Of a stretch of DNA of 53,598 nt, positions 1 to 7,913 are shown piece by piece. The notes beneath the pieces were generated by a model. The model was not told the DNA's origin, did no database searches, and worked only from the letters and a program-made list of their open reading frames with translations. The position numbers and the translations under genes were made by a program. Origin of the DNA: an uncultured Porphyromonadaceae bacterium (GTDB lineage Bacteria > Bacteroidota > Bacteroidia > Bacteroidales > Muribaculaceae); contig CAMWXH010000001.1 of the NCBI GenBank assembly GCA_947178165.1, forward strand, positions 108,266-161,863. Reading direction: 5' to 3'. Positions within the stretch are counted from its first letter, which is position 1; each line of letters opens with the position of its first letter.

Positions 1-1662
1 TCGCTCAATCCTGCTGCCAAGGATGCTACAATGGCATATTTCAGCCTTGCTGAGAAGATTGGAGCAAGCTGGGATGTAGTTAATGGTGCAGACCGTTTCG
101 GTCCCGCAACCAAGGATGCTCCTATCGCCGCCGGCGAAAGTTCTCAAGCTGAGAAGTTCGCGGCAGGTGTGAATGCTTCAAGCTGTTATTCTTGGGCTAT
201 CGCTCCGGGCACATACGACATCACATTCGATAAGGCTTCAATGACCCTTTCGGTTGCCAATGCAGGTGATAATCCTCCTGTGCCGACCAAGCCTGTGGTT
301 ACAGCAAGCCCTGCAAGCGGCACTGTATTCACCGACGATGCAATCTATGTTACATTGACAGTTAGCCCTGAGGCTACTATCCACTATTCACTTAACGGCA
401 CAGCGACAGCTTCCTCGGCAGTTTATAGCGGACCGATCGCCATCAGTGCTACCACAACACTCAGCACATACGCTGTAACGGCCGACGGTGCTTCAAACAC
501 TCAGTCGTTCTCTTACACCAAGAAGAATGTTAATGATCCCAATCCTCCCACACCTCCGGCAGGAAACAATCTTAACACCGACTATTATAAGGTTAACCCC
601 AACGGTCAGGTTGGTACGCAACGTACGGTGAATATGTCGTTCTCCGGCTTACAATCAAGCACTGCACTTTCCAACTGGTCGGATGCCGATATGATTGCTC
701 AAGGTGTGGCACGTGATGTATGCCAGGCATTCAAGGGACTCCATGAGCGTCCTATCATAGATTCTTATGCAATCTATGCTTCATACGATGATCAAAACCT
801 ATATCTCGGTGTCCAGATGGTATATTCAGTCTGGGATGCAGGTGGCGAAGGAAAACAGCCCGGTGAATCCAAACCTCACAACATGGATGGCCGTATGGTT
901 TGGGCATTTGACCTTGATCCCAATGCCTCATTCGACGGATACATAGACGGTACGAAAGCTATTTGGAACGATAACGGTAAACCCGGTATCAAATATAATA
1001 ACGGAGTTGACGCTATGTGGATTGGATCTTCTAAACCCGGTGTAGGAACTCCCGGTTTCTTTGTTTCCACTCCTGATGGACATGCATCTTACGATTCTCC
1101 CTATTGCAAGCCCTCTACCGTGAAATATGGTTATCAGGATGGTCTTCTTCCCTCAATCACTGAAATTTGGGCTCAGCCATTGGAGTGGGGAGCAGATCCC
1201 GAACCTCTTACTGGTAATTCCGGCTGGGTTGATATGCGTGGTGATGTAGATGATTCAGCTCATACATTCTATGAATTTACATTCCCTCTCAGCCTTCTTG
1301 GTGTAACTAAGAGCTATATTGAGAATACCGGTATCGGCGTGCAGTATATCGATGTATATGGATGTTCAGGAATCGGTGGTGTTCCCTACGATCCCGCTTA
1401 CTTTGATAATGCGAAGAACGAGTATTCCTATGGCGACAACACTTCAGAGGAGAAGGAAGATGAGGATATCCTCACTTATGGTCTTGCCCGTATCGGTAAG
1501 ATGGGTACAACTACAAGTGTTGAGCTTCCTTGCGTTGACGAGACAGTTATGGATGCAGAACCTGTTTATTTCACACTTCAGGGTGTGAGGGTTCAGAATC
1601 CTTCTAACGGCCTCTATATCGTGGTTCGCAGTAACAAGGTGACAAAGGAATATGTAAGATAA
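1..1662 (+). CDS. Secreted glycan-binding protein, 3' part (SusE/F-like, CHB_HEX_C-like and CBM9-like regions)
   Basis: The frame is open from base 1, so the true start lies outside the window and at least 553 residues are seen. Residues from the visible ATG at 31: a SusE/SusF-like starch-binding segment (about 1-75, with a WDVVNGADRFG motif and an ending like a YDITFD strand), a chitobiase/hexosaminidase C-terminal-type Ig domain (about 85-165), a proline-rich linker, and a large beta-rich domain (about 185-490) resembling CBM9/DOMON-like sugar-binding folds. The last 40 residues (YFTLQGVRVQNPSNGLYIV) look like a Bacteroidota C-terminal sorting or surface-anchoring segment. Such modules are commonly appended to alpha-amylase-type enzymes or surface glycan-binding proteins; the catalytic part, if any, is missing here. 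A terminator follows at 1688. Role in starch or related glycan binding is inference. Confidence 0.7.
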   Translation, partial: SLNPAAKDATMAYFSLAEKIGASWDVVNGADRFGPATKDAPIAAGESSQAEKFAAGVNASSCYSWAIAPGTYDITFDKASMTLSVANAGDNPPVPTKPVVTASPASGTVFTDDAIYVTLTVSPEATIHYSLNGTATASSAVYSGPIAISATTTLSTYAVTADGASNTQSFSYTKKNVNDPNPPTPPAGNNLNTDYYKVNPNGQVGTQRTVNMSFSGLQSSTALSNWSDADMIAQGVARDVCQAFKGLHERPIIDSYAIYASYDDQNLYLGVQMVYSVWDAGGEGKQPGESKPHNMDGRMVWAFDLDPNASFDGYIDGTKAIWNDNGKPGIKYNNGVDAMWIGSSKPGVGTPGFFVSTPDGHASYDSPYCKPSTVKYGYQDGLLPSITEIWAQPLEWGADPEPLTGNSGWVDMRGDVDDSAHTFYEFTFPLSLLGVTKSYIENTGIGVQYIDVYGCSGIGGVPYDPAYFDNAKNEYSYGDNTSEEKEDEDILTYGLARIGKMGTTTSVELPCVDETVMDAEPVYFTLQGVRVQNPSNGLYIVVRSNKVTKEYVR

Positions 1663-1687
1663 GTCTTAATAGATTCTTAATTTTCAG

Positions 1688-1725
1688 CAGGGGCTGCTTT
1701 CGGAAGGAAGCGGCTCCTGTTTTTT
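1688..1725 (+). terminator. Rho-independent terminator after the glycan-binding gene
   Basis: A stem of CAGGGGC with GCTCCTG, extended by GCTT with AAGC across one mismatch, closes an 8-nt loop and is followed directly by six T. It lies 26 nt after the stop codon. Confidence 0.8.
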
Positions 1726-1732
1726 CTTCAAC

Positions 1733-1815
1733 GGGGCACAGCCCCTGGCGGAAACAGCTTCGCGATAACCGGCTTTTACGAGGCATAGCCTCGAACGGAA
1801 ACAGCTTCGCGATAA
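1733..1815 (+). repeat. Two hairpins, each followed by an identical 20-bp direct repeat
   Basis: A 20-bp word starting CGGAAACAGC occurs identically at 1749-1768 and 1796-1815, offset 47 bp. Each copy is preceded by a short perfect hairpin (GGGGC/GCCCC at 1733-1745 and CGAGGC/GCCTCG at 1779-1793). The element sits between the terminator and the promoter of the next operon. Function unknown. Confidence 0.65.
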
Positions 1816-1824
1816 TTACTAATT

Positions 1825-1855
1825 TTTGGCAAGTCATAGGATTTTTGTAATTTTG
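1825..1855 (+). promoter_or_regulatory. Bacteroidota-type promoter for the SulP-porin operon
   Basis: TTTG at 1825-1828 and TAATTTTG at 1848-1855 with a 19-nt spacer match the Bacteroidota -33/-7 consensus. The predicted transcript start near 1862 gives a leader of about 120 nt before the SulP start codon. Confidence 0.75.
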
Positions 1856-1893
1856 CATCGTGAAAAAAGAAAGAAAAAGAAATTACAGGTAAA

Positions 1894-1948
1894 ATGGCTG
1901 CATCAATATGCGGTTAAAAATGAAATGGCTGCATGGAGATGTGGCTGA
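1894..1948 (+). promoter_or_regulatory. Two tandem leader ORFs, MAASICG and MAAWRCG, upstream of the SulP gene
   Basis: ATG at 1894 opens a seven-residue frame ending TGC GGT TAA; ATG at 1925 opens a second seven-residue frame ending TGT GGC TGA. The units arose by a 31-bp tandem duplication. The Cys and Gly codons differ only at third positions and the stop codon type differs (TAA versus TGA), yet Met-Ala-Ala-x-x-Cys-Gly-stop is kept in both. This hints at translated leader peptides, possibly sensing cysteine or charged tRNA-Cys ahead of a possible sulfate permease. Translation and regulation are inference. Confidence 0.45.
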
Positions 1949-1980
1949 AGGTAAAAAAGGTAAAACTGACTTAGACAATT

Positions 1981-3696
1981 ATGAAGCTTTTAGGGAAGCC
2001 GGATTTTCATCCGGCCATTATCTCTGCCTTTAAGAATTATTCGGTGGAGAAATTCCGCAGCGATTGCGTTGCGGGTATTGTTGTCGGCATTGTTGCTCTT
2101 CCGTTGGCCATTGCGTTTGCAATAGCGAGTGGCGTGAGTCCGACAGTGGGTCTGATCACTGCCGTGATCGGCGGTTTCATCGTGTCGGCCTGCGGAGGCA
2201 ATTCCGTGCAGATTGGAGGCCCGACGGGTGCATTCATTGTAATAATCTATAACATCATTCAGCTTTACGGCCTTTCAGGGCTCGCTATCGCAACATTCAT
2301 GGCCGGATGCATATTGCTGTTGATGGGTTTCTTCAAATTGGGAACGGTAATCAAGTTCATCCCATATCCGATTGTGGTAGGCTTCACAGCCGGTATTGCG
2401 CTTACAATCTTTTCCACCCAGATGCCCGATTTCTTCGGGCTGACTATCTCGGAGAAGATGCCGGGCGATTTTTTAGGGAAATGGGGTGTATATATCCGTA
2501 ACTTCAATACAATTGATCTCCCGACATTGGCTGTAGGGTTAGTGTCATTATTGGTTATCATACTTACCCCTAAAATTTCCAAAAGATTGCCCGGAGCCTT
2601 GACCGCTATAGTTGTGGTCACGTTGGGCGTATGGTTATTGCGTGAATTTTGCGGAATAGAGGGGATAACAACCATCGGCGACCGCTTCGGCAGTCTTGAC
2701 AATCATCTTCCTCACGCCAATTCCATAGGGATTAGCATGGAGTCAATAAATCTTCTTCTGCCCTCAGCTTTCACCATAGCGATGTTAGGCGCGATTGAAT
2801 CGCTATTGAGCGCCACGGTGGCAGACGGGCGCACCGGCGACCGCACCAACAGCAATACGGAACTTATCGGACAAGGCGTGGCAAATATGGTGGTGCCTAT
2901 CTTCGGGGGCATCCCGGTCACGGGAGCGATAGCGCGAACCATGACCAATATCACCAACGGCGGTAAGACGCCGGTGGCAGGGGTGATACATTCTGTGGTG
3001 CTTCTTCTGGTGTTCCTTTTTGCGATGCCGTTGATCAATCTCGTGCCGATGGCTTGTCTGGCGGCCGTGCTGATAATGGTGAGCTACAATATGAGCGGTT
3101 GGCGCACTGTTGTGGGTATGGCACATAATCCCAAAGGGGATGTGTCGGTGCTGATAATCACTTTCCTGCTGACTGTTATCTTCGACCTCACCATTGCTAT
3201 CGAGATAGGCCTTCTGTTGGCTGTAGTGCTCTTTCTGCGACGTGTCACTGAGAACACTGCCGTGCGCGTGTATGGCGAACAGCTCGACGCGGCTGCAGAC
3301 AGCGACATGACCCAGCATGAGGTGCTCGACCTGCATCCCGGAGTTGCCGTGTATGAGATTGACGGCCCATTCTTCTTCGGTGCTGCCACCAAGTTTGACG
3401 AAGTGGTGCGTCATTCGCTTCAAGATACCCCGCTGGTGCGCATCATAAGGATGAGGAAAGTGCCGTTTATCGATTCCACTGGTATCCACAACCTTGAGCT
3501 CCTGATAGAATCCTCGCATCGTGAGGGGATTGTGATAGTGCTGTCGGGAGTAAGGGAGAATGTGCGCCACGACCTTCACAAGGCCCATATCGACCGGCTT
3601 ATCCCGAGCGACCTTATCTGCGACCATATTTCAAAGGCAGTTGTCATAGCCAACCATATAGCCGATGAGAAGAGTCTGGAAAAAACGCGGGGATAG
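1981..3696 (+). CDS. SulP/SLC26 family anion permease with STAS domain
   Basis: This 571-residue inner-membrane protein has the SulP layout: a hydrophobic region of roughly a dozen membrane segments (about 30-420) followed by a cytoplasmic STAS domain (about 450-550, with PFIDSTGIHNLELL, the region homologous to anti-sigma-factor antagonists). Near the N-terminus AGIVVGIVALPLAIAFAIAS and the following QIGGPTGAFIVII segment are typical of the family's substrate-binding half-helices. SulP proteins carry sulfate, bicarbonate or other anions; the substrate cannot be read from the sequence. A porin gene begins 33 bp downstream, so the pair probably gives an outer plus inner membrane route. The leader carries two Cys-Gly-stop mini-ORFs, which would fit sulfate but does not prove it. 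Confidence 0.93.
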   Translation: MKLLGKPDFHPAIISAFKNYSVEKFRSDCVAGIVVGIVALPLAIAFAIASGVSPTVGLITAVIGGFIVSACGGNSVQIGGPTGAFIVIIYNIIQLYGLSGLAIATFMAGCILLLMGFFKLGTVIKFIPYPIVVGFTAGIALTIFSTQMPDFFGLTISEKMPGDFLGKWGVYIRNFNTIDLPTLAVGLVSLLVIILTPKISKRLPGALTAIVVVTLGVWLLREFCGIEGITTIGDRFGSLDNHLPHANSIGISMESINLLLPSAFTIAMLGAIESLLSATVADGRTGDRTNSNTELIGQGVANMVVPIFGGIPVTGAIARTMTNITNGGKTPVAGVIHSVVLLLVFLFAMPLINLVPMACLAAVLIMVSYNMSGWRTVVGMAHNPKGDVSVLIITFLLTVIFDLTIAIEIGLLLAVVLFLRRVTENTAVRVYGEQLDAAADSDMTQHEVLDLHPGVAVYEIDGPFFFGAATKFDEVVRHSLQDTPLVRIIRMRKVPFIDSTGIHNLELLIESSHREGIVIVLSGVRENVRHDLHKAHIDRLIPSDLICDHISKAVVIANHIADEKSLEKTRG

Positions 3697-3729
3697 GACA
3701 ATCTTATTTAATTCTTCAAACCTGAAAAA

Positions 3730-4959
3730 ATGAAAAAAGAAAAGAGAAGCTTCGCGATTCTATCCCTTATGGCATTATGCGCTTTGGGAATCAATGCACA
3801 CACAGTTCCGCGCCCTGTCACGCCTGAAGACCTTGATACGATACGGGAGAAGGTATCCTTGCTTTCCCGTGTGCATTTAGGGGGGTATGGAGAGGCTGCC
3901 TACAATTACAACTTCTCCACCACGCGTGTCTCCAATCAGAATGCGCTCTATGAGGATAGCAAGGGCCACGGTTCGTTGGATATTCCGAGAATAGTGCTTA
4001 TGCTCGGAGTGAATCTTGGAAAGGGTTGGGGAGTTGAGACAGATGTCCAGTTTGAGAATTGTAAAAGCGTTTCAATAGACCAATTCTGGATAGAGAAGCT
4101 TTTCTGTAAGGAAGCCGGACTGCGCGCCGGTTATCTCACTCTCCCTGTCGGCACCACCAATCCTCATGATGATCCATTGGAATTTTTCGCGGTTAACCGT
4201 CCGGAGGGTGAGGATGCAATCCTTCCTTGCGACTGGCATCAGGCGGGGCTTTCATTTTTCGGAGAAGCGGGCGACTGGAACTACGAAGCGATATTGATTC
4301 CGGGCCTTAACACTTCAATGTTTACCGAAGACCAATGGCTCGCGCTCGACGAAGCAGGGGAGAGTTTCAATTTCAGCAAAGGGAATTCCTTGGCTATAGC
4401 AGGACGTGTGGAGAACACTTCTGTTGACGGGCTGCGCTTAGGACTTAGCGGTTATTACGGCTCGAGCTTTAACAATCGGCTGGCCTTCATAGATGGGCCT
4501 CAGCAACGCATAAAGGGAAACGTGGGTTTTCTATCTCTGGATTTCCTCTACGATAATTATGGATGGGTGCTTCGCGGTAATGGATCGTGGGGACGTTATT
4601 CCAAGACCGTTAAGAGAATGGGAGAGATGGAGGGAGTGGATCAGCACCATGGACAGGCCAAGTCTGCTTTCGATGCTTCGTTTGAGGGAGGCTATGACCT
4701 CTTTAATCTTGGAAAGATGAAGGAGAGTGGACAGAAATTCTATATTTTCGGTCGCTACGACTATTATCAGCCTGCTGAGGCAAGCGAATCATTCTTAGGT
4801 TATGACTGGAGCCATCAGCAACGGGTGGGAGCGGGAATAAATTATTTCCCGATAGATAAGGTGGTGGTAAAGGCGGAATATAGCCACACGTTCCTTCCCG
4901 GAGGGAAGGGGATTCCTATGCTGTCGCTGGGGGTGGGGTATTCGGGTCAATTCTTCTAA
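3730..4959 (+). CDS. Outer-membrane porin-like beta-barrel protein
   Basis: This 409-residue protein has an N-terminal signal peptide (hydrophobic run ending near INAHT) and then alternating amphipathic strands rich in Tyr, Gly and Asp, ending in an aromatic residue (GYSGQFF), which is typical of outer-membrane barrels. It shares clear blocks with the protein at 5339-6652: a PVG-TNPH-P-FF motif and a following WH--G--FFG stretch, so the two are paralogs. It is probably co-transcribed with the SulP permease 33 bp upstream and may pass the same anion through the outer membrane. Substrate is unknown. A repeat element and strong terminator follow. Confidence 0.78.
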   Translation: MKKEKRSFAILSLMALCALGINAHTVPRPVTPEDLDTIREKVSLLSRVHLGGYGEAAYNYNFSTTRVSNQNALYEDSKGHGSLDIPRIVLMLGVNLGKGWGVETDVQFENCKSVSIDQFWIEKLFCKEAGLRAGYLTLPVGTTNPHDDPLEFFAVNRPEGEDAILPCDWHQAGLSFFGEAGDWNYEAILIPGLNTSMFTEDQWLALDEAGESFNFSKGNSLAIAGRVENTSVDGLRLGLSGYYGSSFNNRLAFIDGPQQRIKGNVGFLSLDFLYDNYGWVLRGNGSWGRYSKTVKRMGEMEGVDQHHGQAKSAFDASFEGGYDLFNLGKMKESGQKFYIFGRYDYYQPAEASESFLGYDWSHQQRVGAGINYFPIDKVVVKAEYSHTFLPGGKGIPMLSLGVGYSGQFF

Positions 4960-4973
4960 TCCCTTTATTTATC

Positions 4974-5092
4974 GGCGTGTGATAATGGCTCATCTGCGGC
5001 GTTGCTTGCCGCTTCGGCTTCGGTCACATACGTAAGTATGCTCCCTCCTCCTCAGCGACAAGCGCCTTGCATCTGAACCATTCTGACACGCC
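4974..5092. repeat. 119-bp imperfect palindromic element
   Basis: Outer arms GGCGTGT (4974-4980) and ACACGCC (5086-5092) close a long imperfect inverted repeat (AATGG/CCATT, TCA/TGA, TGC/GCA, GCTTG/CAAGC pairs) centred on CATAC-gtaa-GTATG at 5027-5040. The symmetry centre of arms and core agrees to within 1 bp. It has no coding content and lies between the porin stop and a separate terminator. It looks like a dispersed intergenic palindrome rather than a gene. Confidence 0.7.
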
Positions 5093-5098
5093 TCATAA

Positions 5099-5138
5099 GC
5101 AACGGCTGAAACATCGAGTTTCAGCTGTTGCTGTTTTT
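5099..5138 (+). terminator. Strong terminator of the SulP-porin operon
   Basis: A 14-bp stem (5099-5112 with 5118-5131, one G-U pair) with loop ATCGA is followed by TGTTTTT. It is the best end point for the SulP-porin transcript. Confidence 0.9.
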
Positions 5139-5233
5139 AAATCCTCTATTGCCATTTTCTCTGCATTGTTTTAAAATACCTTTGTTTAACCATATCTTGG
5201 TATGTCCTTCCGATTTTTTACCTAATTTGTGCG

Positions 5234-5265
5234 ATTGCAGGGGCGTGAATCCTATTGTAATTTTG
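5234..5265 (+). promoter_or_regulatory. Promoter for the porin-imelysin-cytochrome operon
   Basis: TAATTTTG at 5258-5265 matches the -7 box; ATTG at 5234-5237 is a partial -33 box with a 20-nt spacer. The start codon follows about 65 nt after the predicted transcript start. Confidence 0.55.
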
Positions 5266-5338
5266 CAGTGTTTAAAACAGCTTCGTTTCCGGGAGTTGAT
5301 TTTAGAGTCAGTTCATAAACTTTAAGCTGCATCATTGA

Positions 5339-6652
5339 ATGAAAATCAAAGGCATTTCGGCTGCTGTGTTCACGGCGGTCTTGACAGTTGCACCCTTCAC
5401 TCTCCACGCTCAGGAGCTTGCCGATACGGCAGGTTACAATAAATTCCGGTTGGGAAGCTATGCTGAGATTGTGGCAAGCTTCAAGGATTACGGGGTAAAC
5501 CGTTTTCAGGCTGAAGGCTCCACCAAGGAACACCGCGCCACGGTGGCAATCCCGCGCTTCACCATAGGTTTTGATTATAAGTTCACTCCAAAATGGATTT
5601 TAGGAGCCGAGATTGAGTTTGAGGCCGGCGGCACGGGCACGGCCGTGGAACTTGAAAACAACGAAAACGGAGAATATGAAACTGAGATAGAGAAAGGGGG
5701 AGAGGTGGCTCTCGAACAGCTCCATATCACGCGTCTCATCATCCCTGCCTTCAATATCCGTGTGGGTCATCAGATCATGCCTGTGGGTCTTACAAATCCT
5801 CACCATGAACCGATAAATTTCTTCGGCACCATCCGGCCTGAAAGCCAGACGAGCCTGATGCCCTCCACATGGCACGAAACGGGAATCGCCTTTTTCGGAA
5901 CCTTTGGAAAGGGGATGGCAACATTCGATTATGAAGCTATGATAACTGCCGGATTGAATGCCAATGGCTTCGACCGCGATACGTGGGTGGCTTCCGGAAA
6001 ACAGGGATTCTTCGAAACCGACAATTTCACTTCGCCCGGTTATGTGGCGCGCATAGATTGGCGCGGAGTGCCCGGATTGCGCACAGGAATGTCATTATAT
6101 TATTGCCGCGATGCCGGCGCCAATTCCGACAAATCACAGACATATTCATCTTATGGCCGCATCCCGGTGGAGATCTTCACTTGGGATGCACAATATAGCA
6201 ACCGCTATCTCACAGCCCGAGCTGATGTGGTGTATGGCCATTTGGGAAATAGCCGAGCGGTTAATGAACGGAATAACCGCCTCCCCGGTGCCTCTCCTTA
6301 CAGCCGCCTCACGCCCGTGGCAAAAAACACACTCAGCTATGGTGCGGAATTGGGTTTCAATTTCGGGAATGTGTTCGGCATAAAGAGCTGCCCGAAGATT
6401 ATGCCGTTCGCACGCTATGAATACTTCAATCCTCAGAAATCGGTGGAGAAGCCATACACGGCCGATCGCAGGCTCGAAGTGAGCAAATGGATGGTGGGCC
6501 TTGACTGGTTTGCACTTCCCAATCTTGTGGTCAAAGCTGACTATTCAAACCGTCAGATTGGCACAAACAAGGTCTTCGGGCACGGCGCCTATAACAGCGA
6601 GAATGAGTTTTCTATCGGAGTGGCCTACATAGGCTGGTTCCTGAAAAAATAA
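5339..6652 (+). CDS. Outer-membrane porin-like protein, first gene of the imelysin/cytochrome operon
   Basis: A 437-residue protein with a signal peptide ending near LHAQ and a beta-barrel-like body of alternating short strands and Gly/Asn-rich turns; the end (IGVAYIGWFLKK) is a terminal strand followed by two lysines. It shares the PVG-TNPHHEP-NFFG block and the following WHETGIAFFG block with the porin at 3730-4959 and is its paralog. It begins a same-strand run of seven genes with short gaps (53 bp to the imelysin gene), so it may admit the iron or redox substrate used by that system. Exact substrate unknown. Confidence 0.75.
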   Translation: MKIKGISAAVFTAVLTVAPFTLHAQELADTAGYNKFRLGSYAEIVASFKDYGVNRFQAEGSTKEHRATVAIPRFTIGFDYKFTPKWILGAEIEFEAGGTGTAVELENNENGEYETEIEKGGEVALEQLHITRLIIPAFNIRVGHQIMPVGLTNPHHEPINFFGTIRPESQTSLMPSTWHETGIAFFGTFGKGMATFDYEAMITAGLNANGFDRDTWVASGKQGFFETDNFTSPGYVARIDWRGVPGLRTGMSLYYCRDAGANSDKSQTYSSYGRIPVEIFTWDAQYSNRYLTARADVVYGHLGNSRAVNERNNRLPGASPYSRLTPVAKNTLSYGAELGFNFGNVFGIKSCPKIMPFARYEYFNPQKSVEKPYTADRRLEVSKWMVGLDWFALPNLVVKADYSNRQIGTNKVFGHGAYNSENEFSIGVAYIGWFLKK

Positions 6653-6705
6653 ATCATTTGAAAGGTTGAAAAAGCCAATAACTTGACATAAAAACTAACA
6701 AAGAT

Positions 6706-7881
6706 ATGATTAAAAAGAGATTTATTACCATTGCCCTTGGGGGCGTTATGTTGGCCGGAGCGCTTGTTGTCAGTTCCTGCAGTGATGATAAGAATGAGCC
6801 TGAACAGAAACCTCAGGAGATTGTAGATTCCAAGAATATAGATTATAACGGCTCGAACGCTGATGCTTGGCATAACTATTCGGTGAAGGTGGCCGAACTT
6901 CTTGCTCGAGACGCTTCCGACCTGCACAGCGCATGGACAGAATCATACGAAGGAGGAGCCTCATACGCTTCGGCTTTCCGTGCAGGAAGCGGATTCGGAT
7001 ACACGAGTCATCTAAACTGCATAGAGGAGATAATCGACGGATGCGCCGACATTGCCAATGAGGTTGGGGAGGCAAAGATAGGCGACCCTTACGACCTTTA
7101 TCAGGCCAATAAACTCGAAGAGGCCCTTTATGCCGTGGAATCATGGTATAGCTGGCACTCACGTGAAGACTACACCAATAACATATATTCAATCCGCAAT
7201 TCCTATTTCGGAAGCCTTGACGGAAGCGTCAACGCCAATTCAATGGCAACACTGGTGAGCGGCATAGACCCGGCTCTCGATCAAGCCACGAGAGAGGCCA
7301 TAGAGAATGCGGCCAAAGCAATCCAGGCCATTCCGCAGCCATTCCGTAACAACATCAATTCTTCAGAAGCACGCAAGGCTATGGATGCCTGTGCCGAACT
7401 TGAGCAACAGCTCTCACGCAAGCTTAAGCCTTTCTTTGCGGCATTGCCTGCAAGCTACGATCCCCAACTGGAGAAGATTGTGGCCAATTATGTGGATGCA
7501 GTGGTATTGCCAACCTATTCCCAGCTTAAAGAACGCGCCAACACGCTTGCAACAGCTGTGAAGAACCTTTCCAATAACCGCACTGATGCCGCTTTCGAAA
7601 CAGCCTGCCAGGCTTGGCTATCTGCGCGCGAACCGTGGGAGCGTAGTGAGGCATTCCTTTTCGGCCCGGTTGACGCACTTGGCCTTGACCCCAATATGGA
7701 TAGCTGGCCACTTGATCAGGATGCAATCGTGAATCACTTGAAGAGCGGCAACTTCAGCGACCTCGAATGGGGAGACGGTGACGATGACGACAAAGTTGAG
7801 GCCGCTCAGAACATCAGGGGTTTCCATACGCTTGAATTCCTCCTTTTCAAAGACGGAAAGCCACGCAGGATTGTCCTATAA
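6706..7881 (+). CDS. Imelysin-like lipoprotein (circularly permuted type)
   Basis: This 391-residue protein has a lipoprotein signal with lipobox Cys at 25 (ALVVSSC). The defining imelysin motif GxHxxE appears as GFHTLEF at 372-378, at the extreme C-terminus, preceded by W-AREPWERSEAFLFGPVD and DSWPLD, which in canonical imelysins belong to the N-terminal domain. The canonical second half (ESWYSWHSREDY-NNI--I--SYFG, then IP-PF) comes first here. This order matches the circularly permuted imelysin-like proteins described structurally from Bacteroides ovatus. The superfamily is linked to bacterial iron uptake, not proven proteolysis. It is followed 32 bp later by a di-haem oxidoreductase, a common partner of imelysins. 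Confidence 0.9.
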   Translation: MIKKRFITIALGGVMLAGALVVSSCSDDKNEPEQKPQEIVDSKNIDYNGSNADAWHNYSVKVAELLARDASDLHSAWTESYEGGASYASAFRAGSGFGYTSHLNCIEEIIDGCADIANEVGEAKIGDPYDLYQANKLEEALYAVESWYSWHSREDYTNNIYSIRNSYFGSLDGSVNANSMATLVSGIDPALDQATREAIENAAKAIQAIPQPFRNNINSSEARKAMDACAELEQQLSRKLKPFFAALPASYDPQLEKIVANYVDAVVLPTYSQLKERANTLATAVKNLSNNRTDAAFETACQAWLSAREPWERSEAFLFGPVDALGLDPNMDSWPLDQDAIVNHLKSGNFSDLEWGDGDDDDKVEAAQNIRGFHTLEFLLFKDGKPRRIVL

Positions 7882-7913
7882 CCTCCTAATTTTATAACCT
7901 CCTAACCTCATAA

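Noticed and set aside
2803..3627. 274-codon open frame on the minus strand
   Set aside because: Antisense to the SulP permease; His/Arg-rich translation typical of a shadow frame.
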